Origin: an uncultured Aquimarina sp.
Lineage (GTDB): Bacteria; Bacteroidota; Bacteroidia; Flavobacteriales; Flavobacteriaceae
DNA length: 64,000 nt
Assembly (NCBI GenBank): GCA_947499005.1
Contig: CANMML010000015.1
Coordinates: 37,995-101,994, forward strand
Direction of reading: 5' to 3'
Each line of letters begins with the position of its first letter. Position 1 is the first letter of the stretch. A program made the translations under genes and the position numbers. Positions 15,701-24,945 of the stretch are shown here, in pieces. The notes below the pieces were generated by a model, which saw only the letters and a list, made by a program, of their open reading frames with translations, made no database searches and was not told where the DNA came from.

Positions 15701-16828
15701 TTAATTTAATTTCTGGTAAAAATGAAATTGATGATTTGGAAGTAATTCGGGATGAAATATATACATCAAATCGGCTAAAATCCAATCGGCGCGTAAAGCC
15801 CCTTGTTCATAATATAAAATTCCTTTTTTTGCTCCTTTTTTTAAATCTTTAGAAAAGACATTGTTCTTTTTTGTGGCTTCAAATAAATTGTATTTTTCTT
15901 CAAAATCAATAAGGGTAGCGATGCTGTTAAAATTTCCTCCTCCAATCCAATATTCTGCTTGTTGTCCTTTATCAAGTACCGATTCAAAACTTAAAGACAG
16001 GCTACCTGTTCCTTTTGAATTCTGCCATAAGTAATTGGTATTAGCATCCTTTAAAAGCTGCGCCGCATAACTTTCCCCAGCGGGCATATACCAAACATCT
16101 TTGTACATATTTCCCGAAATGACAGAAGGAATAGTTGTGGCTTGCTGCCCTAGTTGTTTTAGGGCTAAATATTTTTTTTCTATGGTGTTAAATACCGTTT
16201 CTGCTTCTTTTTCTTTATTAAATAAAACTCCGAAAACTTTTATCCATTCGGCACGACCCAAAGGATGATTTTCTAGCCAAGACCCATTCATTAAAATAGG
16301 AATCCCTGATCGTTCTAATAATTGAAAAGATTTGTTTTCTTTTTGAGAACTAAATCCAATCAATAGGTCTGGAGATAAGTCCAAAACGGTTTCAGTATTC
16401 AAATGCATTAAACTTCCGATTTCTCGTATGTGACCTTGATCAATTAATGCTCTAGTTGTTAGGGATGAAATATAATCGGTTTCAGGAAATCCAATAAGTT
16501 TAGACGCTTCATCTAAAGCCTCCAGTAGAGGAATGTCGGTGGTCGAACAAGCTACCAGTCGTTTTACAGGAGTTTGTATTGTTTTTGAGGTTTCCTTTAA
16601 TGTTTTTCCAGGGGCAAAGAATAAGCGTAATGTATCGGTAGCATTAGGCCAAGGATTATATACATCAATACGCGTAATATTTGCATTTTTGAAAAGACCA
16701 AATCCTTTAGCGTATTTGAGAGGTATAGTAACAAAGCGATCTTCTGTTTTTGTTGGTTGTGGTGTTTTCTTTTTACAAGAAGAAAAAAGGGTCAATATAA
16801 AAACAACACTAAGTAATTGCTTTGTCAT
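15701..16828 (-). CDS. btuF: Periplasmic B12-binding lipoprotein of the ABC importer
   Basis: A 375-aa substrate-binding protein (periplasmic-binding fold of the BtuF/FhuD type). I chose the ATG at 16828 because it gives a clean signal peptide ending in the lipobox F-S-S-C; an upstream in-frame ATG at 16882 would add 18 residues inside the preceding gene. The body carries R-L-V-A-C-S-T-T-D-I-P and E-T-D-Y-I-S-S of the binding cleft. It follows cobC by 4 bp. In-operon placement supports cobalamin or cobinamide as ligand. Confidence 0.85.
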   Translation of the reverse strand: MTKQLLSVVFILTLFSSCKKKTPQPTKTEDRFVTIPLKYAKGFGLFKNANITRIDVYNPWPNATDTLRLFFAPGKTLKETSKTIQTPVKRLVACSTTDIPLLEALDEASKLIGFPETDYISSLTTRALIDQGHIREIGSLMHLNTETVLDLSPDLLIGFSSQKENKSFQLLERSGIPILMNGSWLENHPLGRAEWIKVFGVLFNKEKEAETVFNTIEKKYLALKQLGQQATTIPSVISGNMYKDVWYMPAGESYAAQLLKDANTNYLWQNSKGTGSLSLSFESVLDKGQQAEYWIGGGNFNSIATLIDFEEKYNLFEATKKNNVFSKDLKKGAKKGILYYEQGALRADWILADLMYIFHPELLPNHQFHFYQKLN

Positions 16829-16832
16829 GGAA

Positions 16833-17405
16833 TTAAGATTTCTGCCAAACAAAAGTACCATCTTTATACAGAACCTTTTCAATTTGTCCGTAAGTTAAAG
16901 ATATAGAAAAAGCGTCTTTTAATTCAGTATTAGAAATGGAAGCTAGAAAAGCACGCATTGGTCCCGCATGAGAAACAATAATTATTGTTTTATCGAGAAG
17001 CAAAACAGGCACTTCCTCAAAAAAATGCTGTACACGTTTTTGTAATTGTATAAAGGATTCTCCATTAGGTGGAGCAGTATGAACAAAATCTTTCATCCAT
17101 GGATCAATTTCTGGCTGTGGAATAGTATCCCAAGGTTTTAATTCCCAATCTCCAAAATCTACTTCTTTTAGACGTGCATCGGTTTGTATCTCTGGTGTAT
17201 TAAATTCTTTTTTTAGAGCATTTGCTAATGTAGTGCAACGCTGTAAAGGACTACTATAAATAACTGTTGGATGAATCCCTTTTAATTGTGTTAGGATGTT
17301 AGATAATTCTATTTCAAAAGTAGCTGTAACTGACAGGTCAGCTTGGCCGTAACAGATTCCTTTTTCAATATCAGGGGTAGTGTGTCTTATTAAATAAATT
17401 TCCAT
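16833..17405 (-). CDS. cobC: Alpha-ribazole phosphatase
   Basis: A 190-aa histidine phosphatase. It starts with the family motif I-Y-L-I-R-H-T-T-P, has the second His in I-V-S-H-A-G-P, and the S-P-L-Q-R-C motif in between. CobC removes the phosphate of alpha-ribazole-5'-phosphate in nucleotide loop assembly. The gene overlaps cobS by 16 bases, and this neighbourhood decides the cobamide-specific role over general phosphoglycerate mutase-like functions. Confidence 0.9.
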   Translation of the reverse strand: MEIYLIRHTTPDIEKGICYGQADLSVTATFEIELSNILTQLKGIHPTVIYSSPLQRCTTLANALKKEFNTPEIQTDARLKEVDFGDWELKPWDTIPQPEIDPWMKDFVHTAPPNGESFIQLQKRVQHFFEEVPVLLLDKTIIIVSHAGPMRAFLASISNTELKDAFSISLTYGQIEKVLYKDGTFVWQKS

Positions 17406-18151
17406 AGCGCTAAAAGACTTAGGTAAATAACTACTTCACTGAGTTGTTGAACTGCACCTGCGCAATCGCCAGTTTGTCCGCCAATCCATTGTTTAAATTT
17501 TCTTCCTAAAAATACTTTTGAAAGATAAGCGGGGATGATCACTAAAAAGACCCAAATGTTTTGAAATAGGAATAGGGGGAATACTCCAAAAAAACCAGCG
17601 ATCAATAATTGGTAGGTTTCCATGTTTTTGGCAGAAGGCTTCACTTTGCTTTTATCAATATCTTGTACATAGGTGTGGGTGTATAAAAGTGTTGTGGCAA
17701 TAAATCGGCTTAGTGCATGTCCCGAAATTATTGTGATCATAATCATTTCTTTTGGCAGTTCGTTAAGTGCTAAAAATTTCATTCCTAGTAAACCGATAAG
17801 TCCAATAACACCATAAGTTCCCAGACGTGAATCTTTCATAATGGTTAAGATCTTATCTTTTGTCCATCCGCCGCCAAAACCATCACATACATCAGCAAAG
17901 CCATCTTCGTGAAAAGCTCCCGTAGCATAAATAGTAGCAATCATACTGAATAGTATTGCTATTTCTTGAGGGAAAATATATTGTGTTGCCCAAAAGGTAA
18001 AAGCTCCGATAAGACCAACAATACAACCAATTAAAGGGAAATATTTGCTGCTTTTTTGCAAATAAGTAGCATCATGATCCACCCATTTAGGACACGGGAT
18101 TCGTGTAAAAAACATCAATGCTGTAAAAAATATATGGACTTCTTTTTTCAT
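17390..18151 (-). CDS. cobS: Adenosylcobinamide-GDP ribazoletransferase
   Basis: A 253-aa integral membrane enzyme with the CobS signature: F-F-T-R-I-P at the start, G-A-F-H-E-D-G-F-A-D-V-C-D-G-F-G-G-G (Asp-rich, metal-binding) in the middle, and G-D-C-A-G-A-V-Q-Q near the end. It joins adenosylcobinamide-GDP with alpha-ribazole, the last chemical step. The adjacent cobT, cobU and cobC supply its substrates. Confidence 0.95.
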   Translation of the reverse strand: MKKEVHIFFTALMFFTRIPCPKWVDHDATYLQKSSKYFPLIGCIVGLIGAFTFWATQYIFPQEIAILFSMIATIYATGAFHEDGFADVCDGFGGGWTKDKILTIMKDSRLGTYGVIGLIGLLGMKFLALNELPKEMIMITIISGHALSRFIATTLLYTHTYVQDIDKSKVKPSAKNMETYQLLIAGFFGVFPLFLFQNIWVFLVIIPAYLSKVFLGRKFKQWIGGQTGDCAGAVQQLSEVVIYLSLLALWKFI

Positions 18152-18164
18152 ATTTAAATAGGTC

Positions 18165-18300
18165 TCGGCTTTCGGGTATCAGGTATCAGAATTTTTATGA
18201 AATATAATATTAACTAAGAGTTGTTAGCGATAAATAAATTAAAATTACAGCGTAATTTTACCTGATACCTGATACCGACAACTCTCAACCCAGAACCCAC
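18165..18300. repeat. Word-repeat palindrome B
   Basis: GGTATCAGGTATCAG (18175-18189) and CTGATACCTGATACC (18262-18276) are exact inverted repeats, each holding a tandem GGTATCA word. The element fills the only large gap in the cob operon (cobT to cobS). Confidence 0.65.
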
Positions 18301-18303
18301 CAG

Positions 18304-19347
18304 CTACTGCTTATTACTAACACCAGCACTCTCGAAACTGGCCATTTCATTTAAGAAATTCACAGAAGCATTTATGATAGGAAAGGCAATAGCAATACCA
18401 GTACCTTCTCCAAGTCGTAGTCCAAGATTAATAACCGCATGTCTTTCTAATTGCTCGATCATTTTGCGATGTCCTTGTTCTCCCGATTGATGGCAAATAA
18501 TAGAATAGTCTAATACATTTTCATTAATATGTTGGGCAAATAATAAAGCTGCTGTTACAATAAAGCCATCGATAAGCGTGACCATTTTCAGTTCACTAGC
18601 TTTAAGAATAGCCCCAGCTATCATCGCAATTTCAAAACCCCCAAAAGAAGTCATGATATCTTCGATGGTATAAATTAAGTGCTTTTGTTGTACTGCTCTT
18701 AGTATTGCTGCTTTATTGGCAATACGATTGCGATCTAGTCCCGTTCCTGCACCAACACATGCCGAAATATCGATACCCGTAAGGGCACTCATCAATAAAG
18801 CAGCAGATGAAGTATTGCCAATTCCCATTTCGCCAAAACCAATAGTATTACAGCCTTTATTGAATTCGATTTCAACTAATTCTGCACCTTTTTTGATAGC
18901 TTCATGATATTGATCTCTTGTCATGGCTGGTTCGTGTACCATGTTTTTAGTTCCGAAATCTATTTTAGCATGAATAAGATTGGGGGCTTCTTTGAAATCG
19001 TGATTAACACCAGCATCTACAATTTTTAAAGCGATATTATTTTGCTTACAAAATACATTGATGGCAGCCCCTCCATTAAGGAAATTATATACCATTTGTG
19101 CAGTGACCTCTTGCGGGTAAGCGTTTACTTCATTGTCTTCAGAAATTCCATGGTCTGCAGCAAAAACAATGATTGTAGGGTGATTTAAGCTTGGAGTAGT
19201 TGAGTTTTGGATCCCTCCAATTTTTAAGGCAATACTTTCTAAATCTCCAAGTGCTCCTAGAGGTTTTGTCTTGTGATCGATTTTATGTTGTATGGTTTCA
19301 TAAATAGAAGTATCGACAGGAGTTATATTGAAGAATGTAGTTTCCAT
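18304..19347 (-). CDS. cobT: Nicotinate-nucleotide--dimethylbenzimidazole phosphoribosyltransferase
   Basis: A 347-aa CobT. Motifs include T-K-P-L-G-A-L-G-D-L-E near residue 28, F-A-A-D-H-G-I-S-E, G-E-M-G-I-G-N-T-S-S-A-A, and the catalytic Glu region G-L-R-L-G-E-G-T-G-I-A. It makes alpha-ribazole-5'-phosphate from nicotinate mononucleotide and the lower ligand base. It lies 14 bp after cobU. Confidence 0.96.
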   Translation of the reverse strand: METTFFNITPVDTSIYETIQHKIDHKTKPLGALGDLESIALKIGGIQNSTTPSLNHPTIIVFAADHGISEDNEVNAYPQEVTAQMVYNFLNGGAAINVFCKQNNIALKIVDAGVNHDFKEAPNLIHAKIDFGTKNMVHEPAMTRDQYHEAIKKGAELVEIEFNKGCNTIGFGEMGIGNTSSAALLMSALTGIDISACVGAGTGLDRNRIANKAAILRAVQQKHLIYTIEDIMTSFGGFEIAMIAGAILKASELKMVTLIDGFIVTAALLFAQHINENVLDYSIICHQSGEQGHRKMIEQLERHAVINLGLRLGEGTGIAIAFPIINASVNFLNEMASFESAGVSNKQ

Positions 19348-19361
19348 ATGTGTTGTGATAA

Positions 19362-19865
19362 TTACTTTAATATTAAAGGTAAACCGCTTACCATAAAAGT
19401 AGCTTTGTCAGCTTGTTGTGCTATATGTTGATTGATCCAGCCTTGAAGTTCTGTGAATTTTCGACCAACTTCAGTTTGGGCATGCAATCCCATTCCAATT
19501 TCATTAGAAATAACAATTACAGTAGCACCTGATGCTTTCATGAGATCAAATTGTTGTTTAGCTTGTCTAAGGCATTCTTCGACATCATTTTTAGTATCTA
19601 CATAAAAATTAGTAAGCCAAAGGGTAACACAATCGATTACATAAACTTGGTTTGGTTTCAGGTGTTTTGAAATCTCTTTTTCTTCTTCAATAGTAGTCCA
19701 CCTATGGTCTCGATCATTGGTGTGGCGTTGCACACGATCCTTAAAATTATCATCCCAAATACGAGATGTAGCTACGTAAATAGGTTTGTTGGTTAGGGTA
19801 AGTGCTAAGTCTTGTGCATAGCGACTTTTTCCAGAACGTTCTCCTCCCGAGATATAATAAATCAT
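19362..19865 (-). CDS. cobU: Bifunctional adenosylcobinamide kinase / guanylyltransferase
   Basis: A 167-aa CobU starting with the P-loop variant G-G-E-R-S-G-K-S-R-Y-A and containing R-H-T-N-D-R-D-H-R-W-T-T-I-E-E (the guanylylated His region), V-I-D-C-V-T-L-W-L and V-S-N-E-I-G-M-G. It phosphorylates adenosylcobinamide and attaches GMP. It is the first gene of the minus-strand operon cobU-cobT-cobS-cobC-btuF-btuC-btuD-rmuC. I find no second riboswitch on this side of the divergent intergenic region. Confidence 0.95.
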   Translation of the reverse strand: MIYYISGGERSGKSRYAQDLALTLTNKPIYVATSRIWDDNFKDRVQRHTNDRDHRWTTIEEEKEISKHLKPNQVYVIDCVTLWLTNFYVDTKNDVEECLRQAKQQFDLMKASGATVIVISNEIGMGLHAQTEVGRKFTELQGWINQHIAQQADKATFMVSGLPLILK

Positions 19866-19943
19866 GCTACAAAGATGCTTTGTTTGAATAGAAGACTAAA
19901 GGAAATAAAAAAGTTTTTCCTTTAACAAGGAAAATATTGTGCA

Positions 19944-19951
19944 TACATTTG
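19944..19951 (+). promoter_or_regulatory. Bacteroidota -7 box of the btuB promoter
   Basis: TACATTTG is an exact match to the TAnnTTTG consensus. Transcription would begin a few bases further on, just before the riboswitch. A clear -33 TTTG is not visible at the standard distance. Confidence 0.6.
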
Positions 19952-19955
19952 CGCC

Positions 19956-20170
19956 GCTTTAAGGTTCTTTAGTGTTTTTAACATTAAAGATTAAAAGGGA
20001 ATCAAGTGCTATTTCAGAATACTGATTTAAATTCTTGAACTGTTCCCGCAACTGTAAGTTTAGTCTTGAATATTCAAGATGGTTACACTTCAATACTAAT
20101 GCCACTGTTCCGAACAACAGGAATGGGAAGGTGAAGTTGTAATACACGAGTCAGGAGACCTGCCTTAAGC
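19956..20170 (+). promoter_or_regulatory. Cobalamin riboswitch
   Basis: The B12-box landmarks appear in order: an AAGGTTC opening strand (closing with GCCTTAAG), GGGAATCAAGTG, TTCCCGCAACTGTAAG, GCCACTG, GGGAAGGTG and GAGTCAGGAGACCTGCC. It precedes btuB, so excess adenosylcobalamin should switch off uptake. After the aptamer, TTATGGA/TCCATAA (about 20177-20194) forms a small hairpin, but no strong T-run terminator is seen, so control may be translational. Confidence 0.93.
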
Positions 20171-20240
20171 CATGTTTTTATGGAATAATCCATAAGATAA
20201 CTATGAAATCGTTGACTTTCGGGTAAAAGGTCAGAAGATT

Positions 20241-22130
20241 ATGAATAAAACAACTTACATATTTGTAGGACTATTTTTGTGTGTCTATTTGTTGTTTGGT
20301 CAGAAGGATACCATTTACCAATTAGATAAGGTAAATGTGAGTTCTAAGATTAAAAATATAAAGGAGGTTAAAGGACAGAAAGAAGTTCGCTTGACACCAG
20401 ATCATATTGTTAATAATCCACAGAATTTAACGGAGATCCTGAGGTATAATAGCCCTATTGTATTCCGTGATTTTGGAAATAGTGGTGTTAGTTCAGCGAG
20501 ATTTCGGGGCACATCGGCAACCAATACTTCGGTATTATGGAATGGTATAGCGATTAATGCAGTAGGTAATGGACAGACTGATTTCAATGCAATTTCAGCG
20601 AACACTGCAGATGAAGTTTCTGTACTTAGCGGGGGGGCAAGTGCTATTTATGGATCAGGTGCTATAGGAGGTGTAGTTCATATAAATGATATTCTTAGAT
20701 TTAAAAAAGAACAACGTTTTCATTTGTTTTCTAGTTATGGAAGTTTTCAAACTAGCACCAATTTTTTTAAGACTTACAAGAGTAATGGCAAATGGACATA
20801 CAAAGTGGGGGTAGGATTTATCAGATCAGAGAATAATTTCCCTTATATAGATGATCGTTTCAAAGACGAAGATGGAAACAGACTTAGTAATATCAATGGT
20901 GGATTTGAAAATTATAGTTTAGATGTATCGTTTGGGTATAAATTTTCGAATAATAATAAGCTCTATTTTTATTCGAGTGCTTATGATAGTGATCGTTCTT
21001 TTTCTGCGGGTCTTCCTAATCCTTCATCAGGAACAGAGCGAAATTTAGATAGAAGCTATCGTAATCTATTAAAATGGAAAACTTCATTTTCTAAATTTAA
21101 TCAAGTCCTTAATATTGCTCACGTTAGCCAAGAATATAGATATTTTGGAAATAAATTTAGTGATCGTTTTAATTTTGGTAAGTCTCGAAGGTTTTTAGTG
21201 GATTATGGATTGTCCTATAAAGTAAGTAATCAATTTAAAATTAAGTATTACTTACAGTTAGAAAGCACTAAAGCTTCAACTGATGCTATAAAGAGTAAAA
21301 AACGACATAGCATTACAAATGTAATGGGTGTAGAGTATACGCCAACATCAAATACTTTTGCGGGCTTTACAATTCGAAATGAACAAAATTCAGATTTTAA
21401 AGTTCCATTATCATTATCAGTTGTAGCAGAACAGAGACTCCTTAAAAGAGTAACATTAAAAGGTAGTTTTTCGACAAATTATCGAGTACCGACATTGAAT
21501 GAGTTGTTTTGGCCTGCTGTAGGAAATGAAGACTTAATTCCGGAAACTTCAGCACAATTTGATGTAGGGCTTAATTACAAATCGAAATATGTTGATGTTA
21601 GTTATACCTATTTTAATATAGATTTAAAAGATAAAATAGAGTGGCGCCCAAGGGGAGGATCCAATTTGTGGAGGCCACTTAATGTTGAAAGTGTTTTAAA
21701 TAAAGGTTTTGAGTTTTTTGTAATGACTAAAATTCCAATAGCTAATAAAATCATTTGGAATACAAGTATAAACTACATACAAACCATTTCTGAAAATCAA
21801 CTTACAGGTTCCTTATTGCCTTTTATACCTGAACGAATGAACAATTTTTATACAGAATTAATGATCAATCGTTTTTCATTATTTGTTCAGGGATTAAGTC
21901 AAAGCTTTGTTTTTAGGACAGATGATAACAGGAGAGATGTTCAGGGGCTTTTTTTGGGCTCAGTTGAAGTTTACAATATTGGAGCAAAAATCAAATTAAT
22001 AGCCTCTAAGAGGAATGATTTAGAATTATCATTTAGCACTCGAAATGTACTAGATGAAGTATACTATTTTACAAATCTTAGGCCTAATCCAGGTAGAAAT
22101 TTTAATATATCAATTAATTATAAATTTTAA
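20241..22130 (+). CDS. btuB: TonB-dependent cobalamin receptor
   Basis: A 629-aa outer-membrane receptor: signal peptide to about residue 21, then a plug domain with N-P-Q-N-L-T-E-I-L-R-Y and G-G-A-S-A-I-Y-G-S-G-A-I-G-G-V-V-H-I, then a 22-strand barrel ending in N-I-S-I-N-Y-K-F with the terminal Phe. The riboswitch upstream and the BtuG-like gene downstream make B12 or other cobamides the ligand. The length agrees with BtuB-type rather than SusC-type receptors. Confidence 0.93.
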   Translation: MNKTTYIFVGLFLCVYLLFGQKDTIYQLDKVNVSSKIKNIKEVKGQKEVRLTPDHIVNNPQNLTEILRYNSPIVFRDFGNSGVSSARFRGTSATNTSVLWNGIAINAVGNGQTDFNAISANTADEVSVLSGGASAIYGSGAIGGVVHINDILRFKKEQRFHLFSSYGSFQTSTNFFKTYKSNGKWTYKVGVGFIRSENNFPYIDDRFKDEDGNRLSNINGGFENYSLDVSFGYKFSNNNKLYFYSSAYDSDRSFSAGLPNPSSGTERNLDRSYRNLLKWKTSFSKFNQVLNIAHVSQEYRYFGNKFSDRFNFGKSRRFLVDYGLSYKVSNQFKIKYYLQLESTKASTDAIKSKKRHSITNVMGVEYTPTSNTFAGFTIRNEQNSDFKVPLSLSVVAEQRLLKRVTLKGSFSTNYRVPTLNELFWPAVGNEDLIPETSAQFDVGLNYKSKYVDVSYTYFNIDLKDKIEWRPRGGSNLWRPLNVESVLNKGFEFFVMTKIPIANKIIWNTSINYIQTISENQLTGSLLPFIPERMNNFYTELMINRFSLFVQGLSQSFVFRTDDNRRDVQGLFLGSVEVYNIGAKIKLIASKRNDLELSFSTRNVLDEVYYFTNLRPNPGRNFNISINYKF

Positions 22131-22141
22131 ATAAAAGCGTA

Positions 22142-23233
22142 ATGAAAAAATCAATTCAATTAATAAGTTATTTCCTATTAAGCTTATTTCTGTTTTCTTG
22201 TAGTGACGATGACACTAGAGAAATAGAAGTAGTAGCAGACCAAAAATTTGAAAATGGTTTCTTTGTGAGTTCTGAAGGAAACTTTGGAGCAAAAGATGGT
22301 TCTATGGCTTATGTTTCTAATGATTTTAGTACTACAACTAATTTTGCTTATAACAAAGTTAATGATGTGCAGCTTGGAGGTTTAGTCCAGTCGATTACTT
22401 TTGGAGAAAAGAATGCATACGTGATTTTAAATGATGCAAATACTATTATAATAATAGATAAGGTAACATTAAAGCAAGTTGCAGTAGTAACATCAGGTCT
22501 TGGTAATCCTAGATATATGACAATTGTAGGTGATAAAGGATATATAACGAACTGGGGAGATGGTGCAGATACAACAGATGACTATGTTGCTGTATTGGAT
22601 TTAAACACCAATAGAATTGATGAGGCTTCAAAAATTTCTTTAGCTAATGGTGTAGAGCAAATTTTAAACAAGGATAATAAATTATATATCTCTCATAAAG
22701 GAGCTTTTTCAACAGGAAATATTATCTCTGTGGTAGATTTGGGAAGTAATAATGCGGTTACTACAATTACAGTAAAAGATAAGCCAGACGAAATGGTTAT
22801 TGCTGAAAATGGGCAATTAGTGGTATTATCAGAAGGTAATCCAACAGCATTTGGAGGAGCGCCACTTTTCGAAGTATTAGAAAGAACAACAGCGGCGATA
22901 CAATTTATCAATACATCGACTAATGAAGTTGATAAAGAAATAATTTTTTCTGAAAATGTAGGAGCAGAATTAATGGCTTATGAAAATGGAAAAATACATT
23001 ATAATGTAGGGACAAAAGTTTTTACTATCGACGATACAGCAACTTCTTTGTCAAGCGAAGCAGGTATTGAAGTTGGCAATATTTATGGAATGGATGTGAA
23101 TGATAATAAACTTTATACAGTGAGTTTTGCGTTTACTTCTTTTAGTGATTTGAATATTATTGATATAGCAACAGGGGCAATAGAATTTTCTACAGCAGTA
23201 GGGCTTGGAGCATCAAAAATTTATTTTCAATAG
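22142..23233 (+). CDS. btuG: BtuG-like surface lipoprotein (YncE-like beta-propeller)
   Basis: A 363-aa lipoprotein with lipobox L-F-S-C-S-D-D-D, the acidic tail being typical of lipoprotein export to the cell surface in Bacteroidota. The rest is a series of seven-blade beta-propeller repeats (Y-V-I-L-N-D-A-N-T-I-I-I-I-D, V-A-V-L-D-L-N-T-N-R, I-S-V-V-D-L-G-S). In Bacteroides, BtuG is the surface protein that captures cobamides and caps BtuB. The gene lies 11 bp after btuB under the same riboswitch, which supports the role. Confidence 0.85.
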   Translation: MKKSIQLISYFLLSLFLFSCSDDDTREIEVVADQKFENGFFVSSEGNFGAKDGSMAYVSNDFSTTTNFAYNKVNDVQLGGLVQSITFGEKNAYVILNDANTIIIIDKVTLKQVAVVTSGLGNPRYMTIVGDKGYITNWGDGADTTDDYVAVLDLNTNRIDEASKISLANGVEQILNKDNKLYISHKGAFSTGNIISVVDLGSNNAVTTITVKDKPDEMVIAENGQLVVLSEGNPTAFGGAPLFEVLERTTAAIQFINTSTNEVDKEIIFSENVGAELMAYENGKIHYNVGTKVFTIDDTATSLSSEAGIEVGNIYGMDVNDNKLYTVSFAFTSFSDLNIIDIATGAIEFSTAVGLGASKIYFQ

Positions 23234-23260
23234 ATTTTAGGACGGGACATTTGTAGTATA

Positions 23261-23300
23261 AAAAAAACCAGAATTTGATTCATCAAATTCTGGTTTTTTT
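23261..23300. terminator. Bidirectional terminator between btuG and trxB
   Basis: AAAAAAACCAGAATTTGAT (23261-23279) pairs perfectly with its complement at 23282-23300 around a 2-nt loop. The A and T runs allow use by the converging btuG and trxB transcripts. Confidence 0.9.
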
Positions 23301-23323
23301 ATATCTGAAAATTGGTTGCAGTT

Positions 23324-24301
23324 TTAGTATTGCGCAGTCTGTACATCTTCAATACTACCTACTTCAGCTAAATAACGCTCGGCATCCATAGCAGCCATAC
23401 ATCCAGTACCAGCAGCAGTAATAGCTTGGCGGTATTCGTGGTCTTGTACATCTCCAGCGGCAAATACACCAGGTTTGTTAGTGAACGTTCTTCCTGGTTC
23501 TGTGATTAAATACCCTGTTTCATCCATTTCCAACTGTCCTTTGAAAATATCAGTATTTGGTTTGTGCCCTATAGCAACAAACAATCCTGTAATTTCAATT
23601 TCTGAAGTTTCATTCGTTTGGTTGTTCTTCATACGAAGTCCTTCAACAACTTGATCTCCTAAAACTTCATCAACTTCAGTATTATAAAGTACAGTGATGT
23701 TTTTAGTGTTGTTTACACGATGTTGCATTGCTTTTGAAGCACGCATACGATCTTTACGAACCAACATGGTTACATTCTTACAGATATTGGAAAGGTATGT
23801 TGCTTCTTCAGCAGCAGTATCCCCAGCTCCTACGATAGCAACATCTTGATTTTTGTAAAAGAAACCATCACATACAGCACAAGCAGAAACTCCTCCACCT
23901 CTTAAGCGTTGTTCACTTTCAAGGCCTAGGTATTTTGCAGTTGCACCTGTAGAAATAATTACAGTTTCAGCTTCAATTACTTTATTGTTATCAACAGTTA
24001 CTTTATGGATTCCTCCTTCTTTTTCTGAAAATTCAACGGAAGTAGCCAATCCTATTCGTACTTCTGTTCCGAATCGTTCAGCTTGCTGTTGTAATTGAAT
24101 CATCATCGTTGGGCCATCAATACCTTCGGGGTAACCAGGAAAATTATCTACTTCTGTAGTGGTTGTTAATTGACCTCCTGGTTCCATACCAGTATATAAA
24201 ACTGGATTTAAATCAGCTCTAGAAGCATAAATAGCAGCAGTATACCCTGCTGGCCCTGAACCAATAATCAAACATTTTATTCTTTCTATAGTATCTGACA
24301 T
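23324..24301 (-). CDS. trxB: Thioredoxin-disulfide reductase
   Basis: A 325-aa TrxB with the FAD-binding G-S-G-P-A-G-Y-T-A near the start, the redox pair C-A-V-C-D-G in the middle, NADPH-binding G-A-G-D-T-A-A-E-E-A, and A-A-G-D-V at the C-terminus. It regenerates reduced thioredoxin in the cytoplasm. I prefer the ATG at 24301 (M-S-D-T-I) to the TTG three codons upstream. Confidence 0.97.
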   Translation of the reverse strand: MSDTIERIKCLIIGSGPAGYTAAIYASRADLNPVLYTGMEPGGQLTTTTEVDNFPGYPEGIDGPTMMIQLQQQAERFGTEVRIGLATSVEFSEKEGGIHKVTVDNNKVIEAETVIISTGATAKYLGLESEQRLRGGGVSACAVCDGFFYKNQDVAIVGAGDTAAEEATYLSNICKNVTMLVRKDRMRASKAMQHRVNNTKNITVLYNTEVDEVLGDQVVEGLRMKNNQTNETSEIEITGLFVAIGHKPNTDIFKGQLEMDETGYLITEPGRTFTNKPGVFAAGDVQDHEYRQAITAAGTGCMAAMDAERYLAEVGSIEDVQTAQY

Positions 24302-24508
24302 AGCCTTCAATCTTTATAAATGTAAAAGTAGGAAGTTTCACCAAAACCTTACAGTGTATTGATAAAGTTTTATAATGAGTTACGAGCATTTATTGTTAAA
24401 AAATAAAGAAAGCATTATGCAAGTAGCTTATAGTGTTTTTATTTAGTGTAACAATTACAAGGGGTTTGTAAATATTTTATACACTATAAAATGTAAAATC
24501 ATAAAGGG

Positions 24509-24540
24509 TTTTGAGGTGTTGTTTAAATATTATATATTTG
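24509..24540 (+). promoter_or_regulatory. Bacteroidota promoter
   Basis: TTTTG at 24509-24513 is separated by 19 bp from TATATTTG at 24533-24540, an ideal -33/-7 arrangement. It drives the gene starting at 24562 with a short leader. Confidence 0.8.
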
Positions 24541-24561
24541 ATTATCAGTCAATTATATAAA

Positions 24562-24936
24562 ATGAGAGGCCTGCAATGGACATATGAAGATTTTAGAGCT
24601 TATTTATTGGTATACTGTTCTTTTGCAGATCATATACAAGTAAATATAGAACGGGAGGAAATTCGAAAAAGGATAGGAAGTACTATGTTTCATACTTATC
24701 AGAAAATGATAGAAAATGATGATGATGATACAAGTAACTATAAACTGAAAAATTATGTTAGAAATAACGCGTTCTCTCAAGAACAAGTAGATGTGCTTTT
24801 AAGTGAAATACAAGCCATTTTTCTTTGTGATGGAGAATTTCACAAATTAGAGAAAAGACAATTTGTATCCTTAAGTAAGTTGTTGCAAAAACTAGTTAAG
24901 GAGGAGCCAAGTCAATTCAGAAAGGGGGTAAGTTGA
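24562..24936 (+). CDS. Conserved hypothetical protein
   Basis: A 124-aa cytoplasmic protein. The promoter position makes ATG 24562 (M-R-G-L-Q-W-T-Y-E-D-F) the real start, not the upstream TTG at 24511, which lies within the promoter. It is all-helical with a central acidic patch (N-D-D-D-D-T). The second half, L-L-S-E-I-Q-A-I-F-L-C-D-G-E-F-H-K-L-E, recalls the spacing of tellurite-resistance TerB-like helices. I cannot assign a function. Confidence 0.75.
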   Translation: MRGLQWTYEDFRAYLLVYCSFADHIQVNIEREEIRKRIGSTMFHTYQKMIENDDDDTSNYKLKNYVRNNAFSQEQVDVLLSEIQAIFLCDGEFHKLEKRQFVSLSKLLQKLVKEEPSQFRKGVS

Positions 24937-24945
24937 TATAAGTTA

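Noticed and set aside
19866..19943. Second cobalamin riboswitch for the cobU operon
   Set aside because: The minus strand shows none of the B12-box landmarks in the remaining 78 bp, which is also too short for an aptamer.
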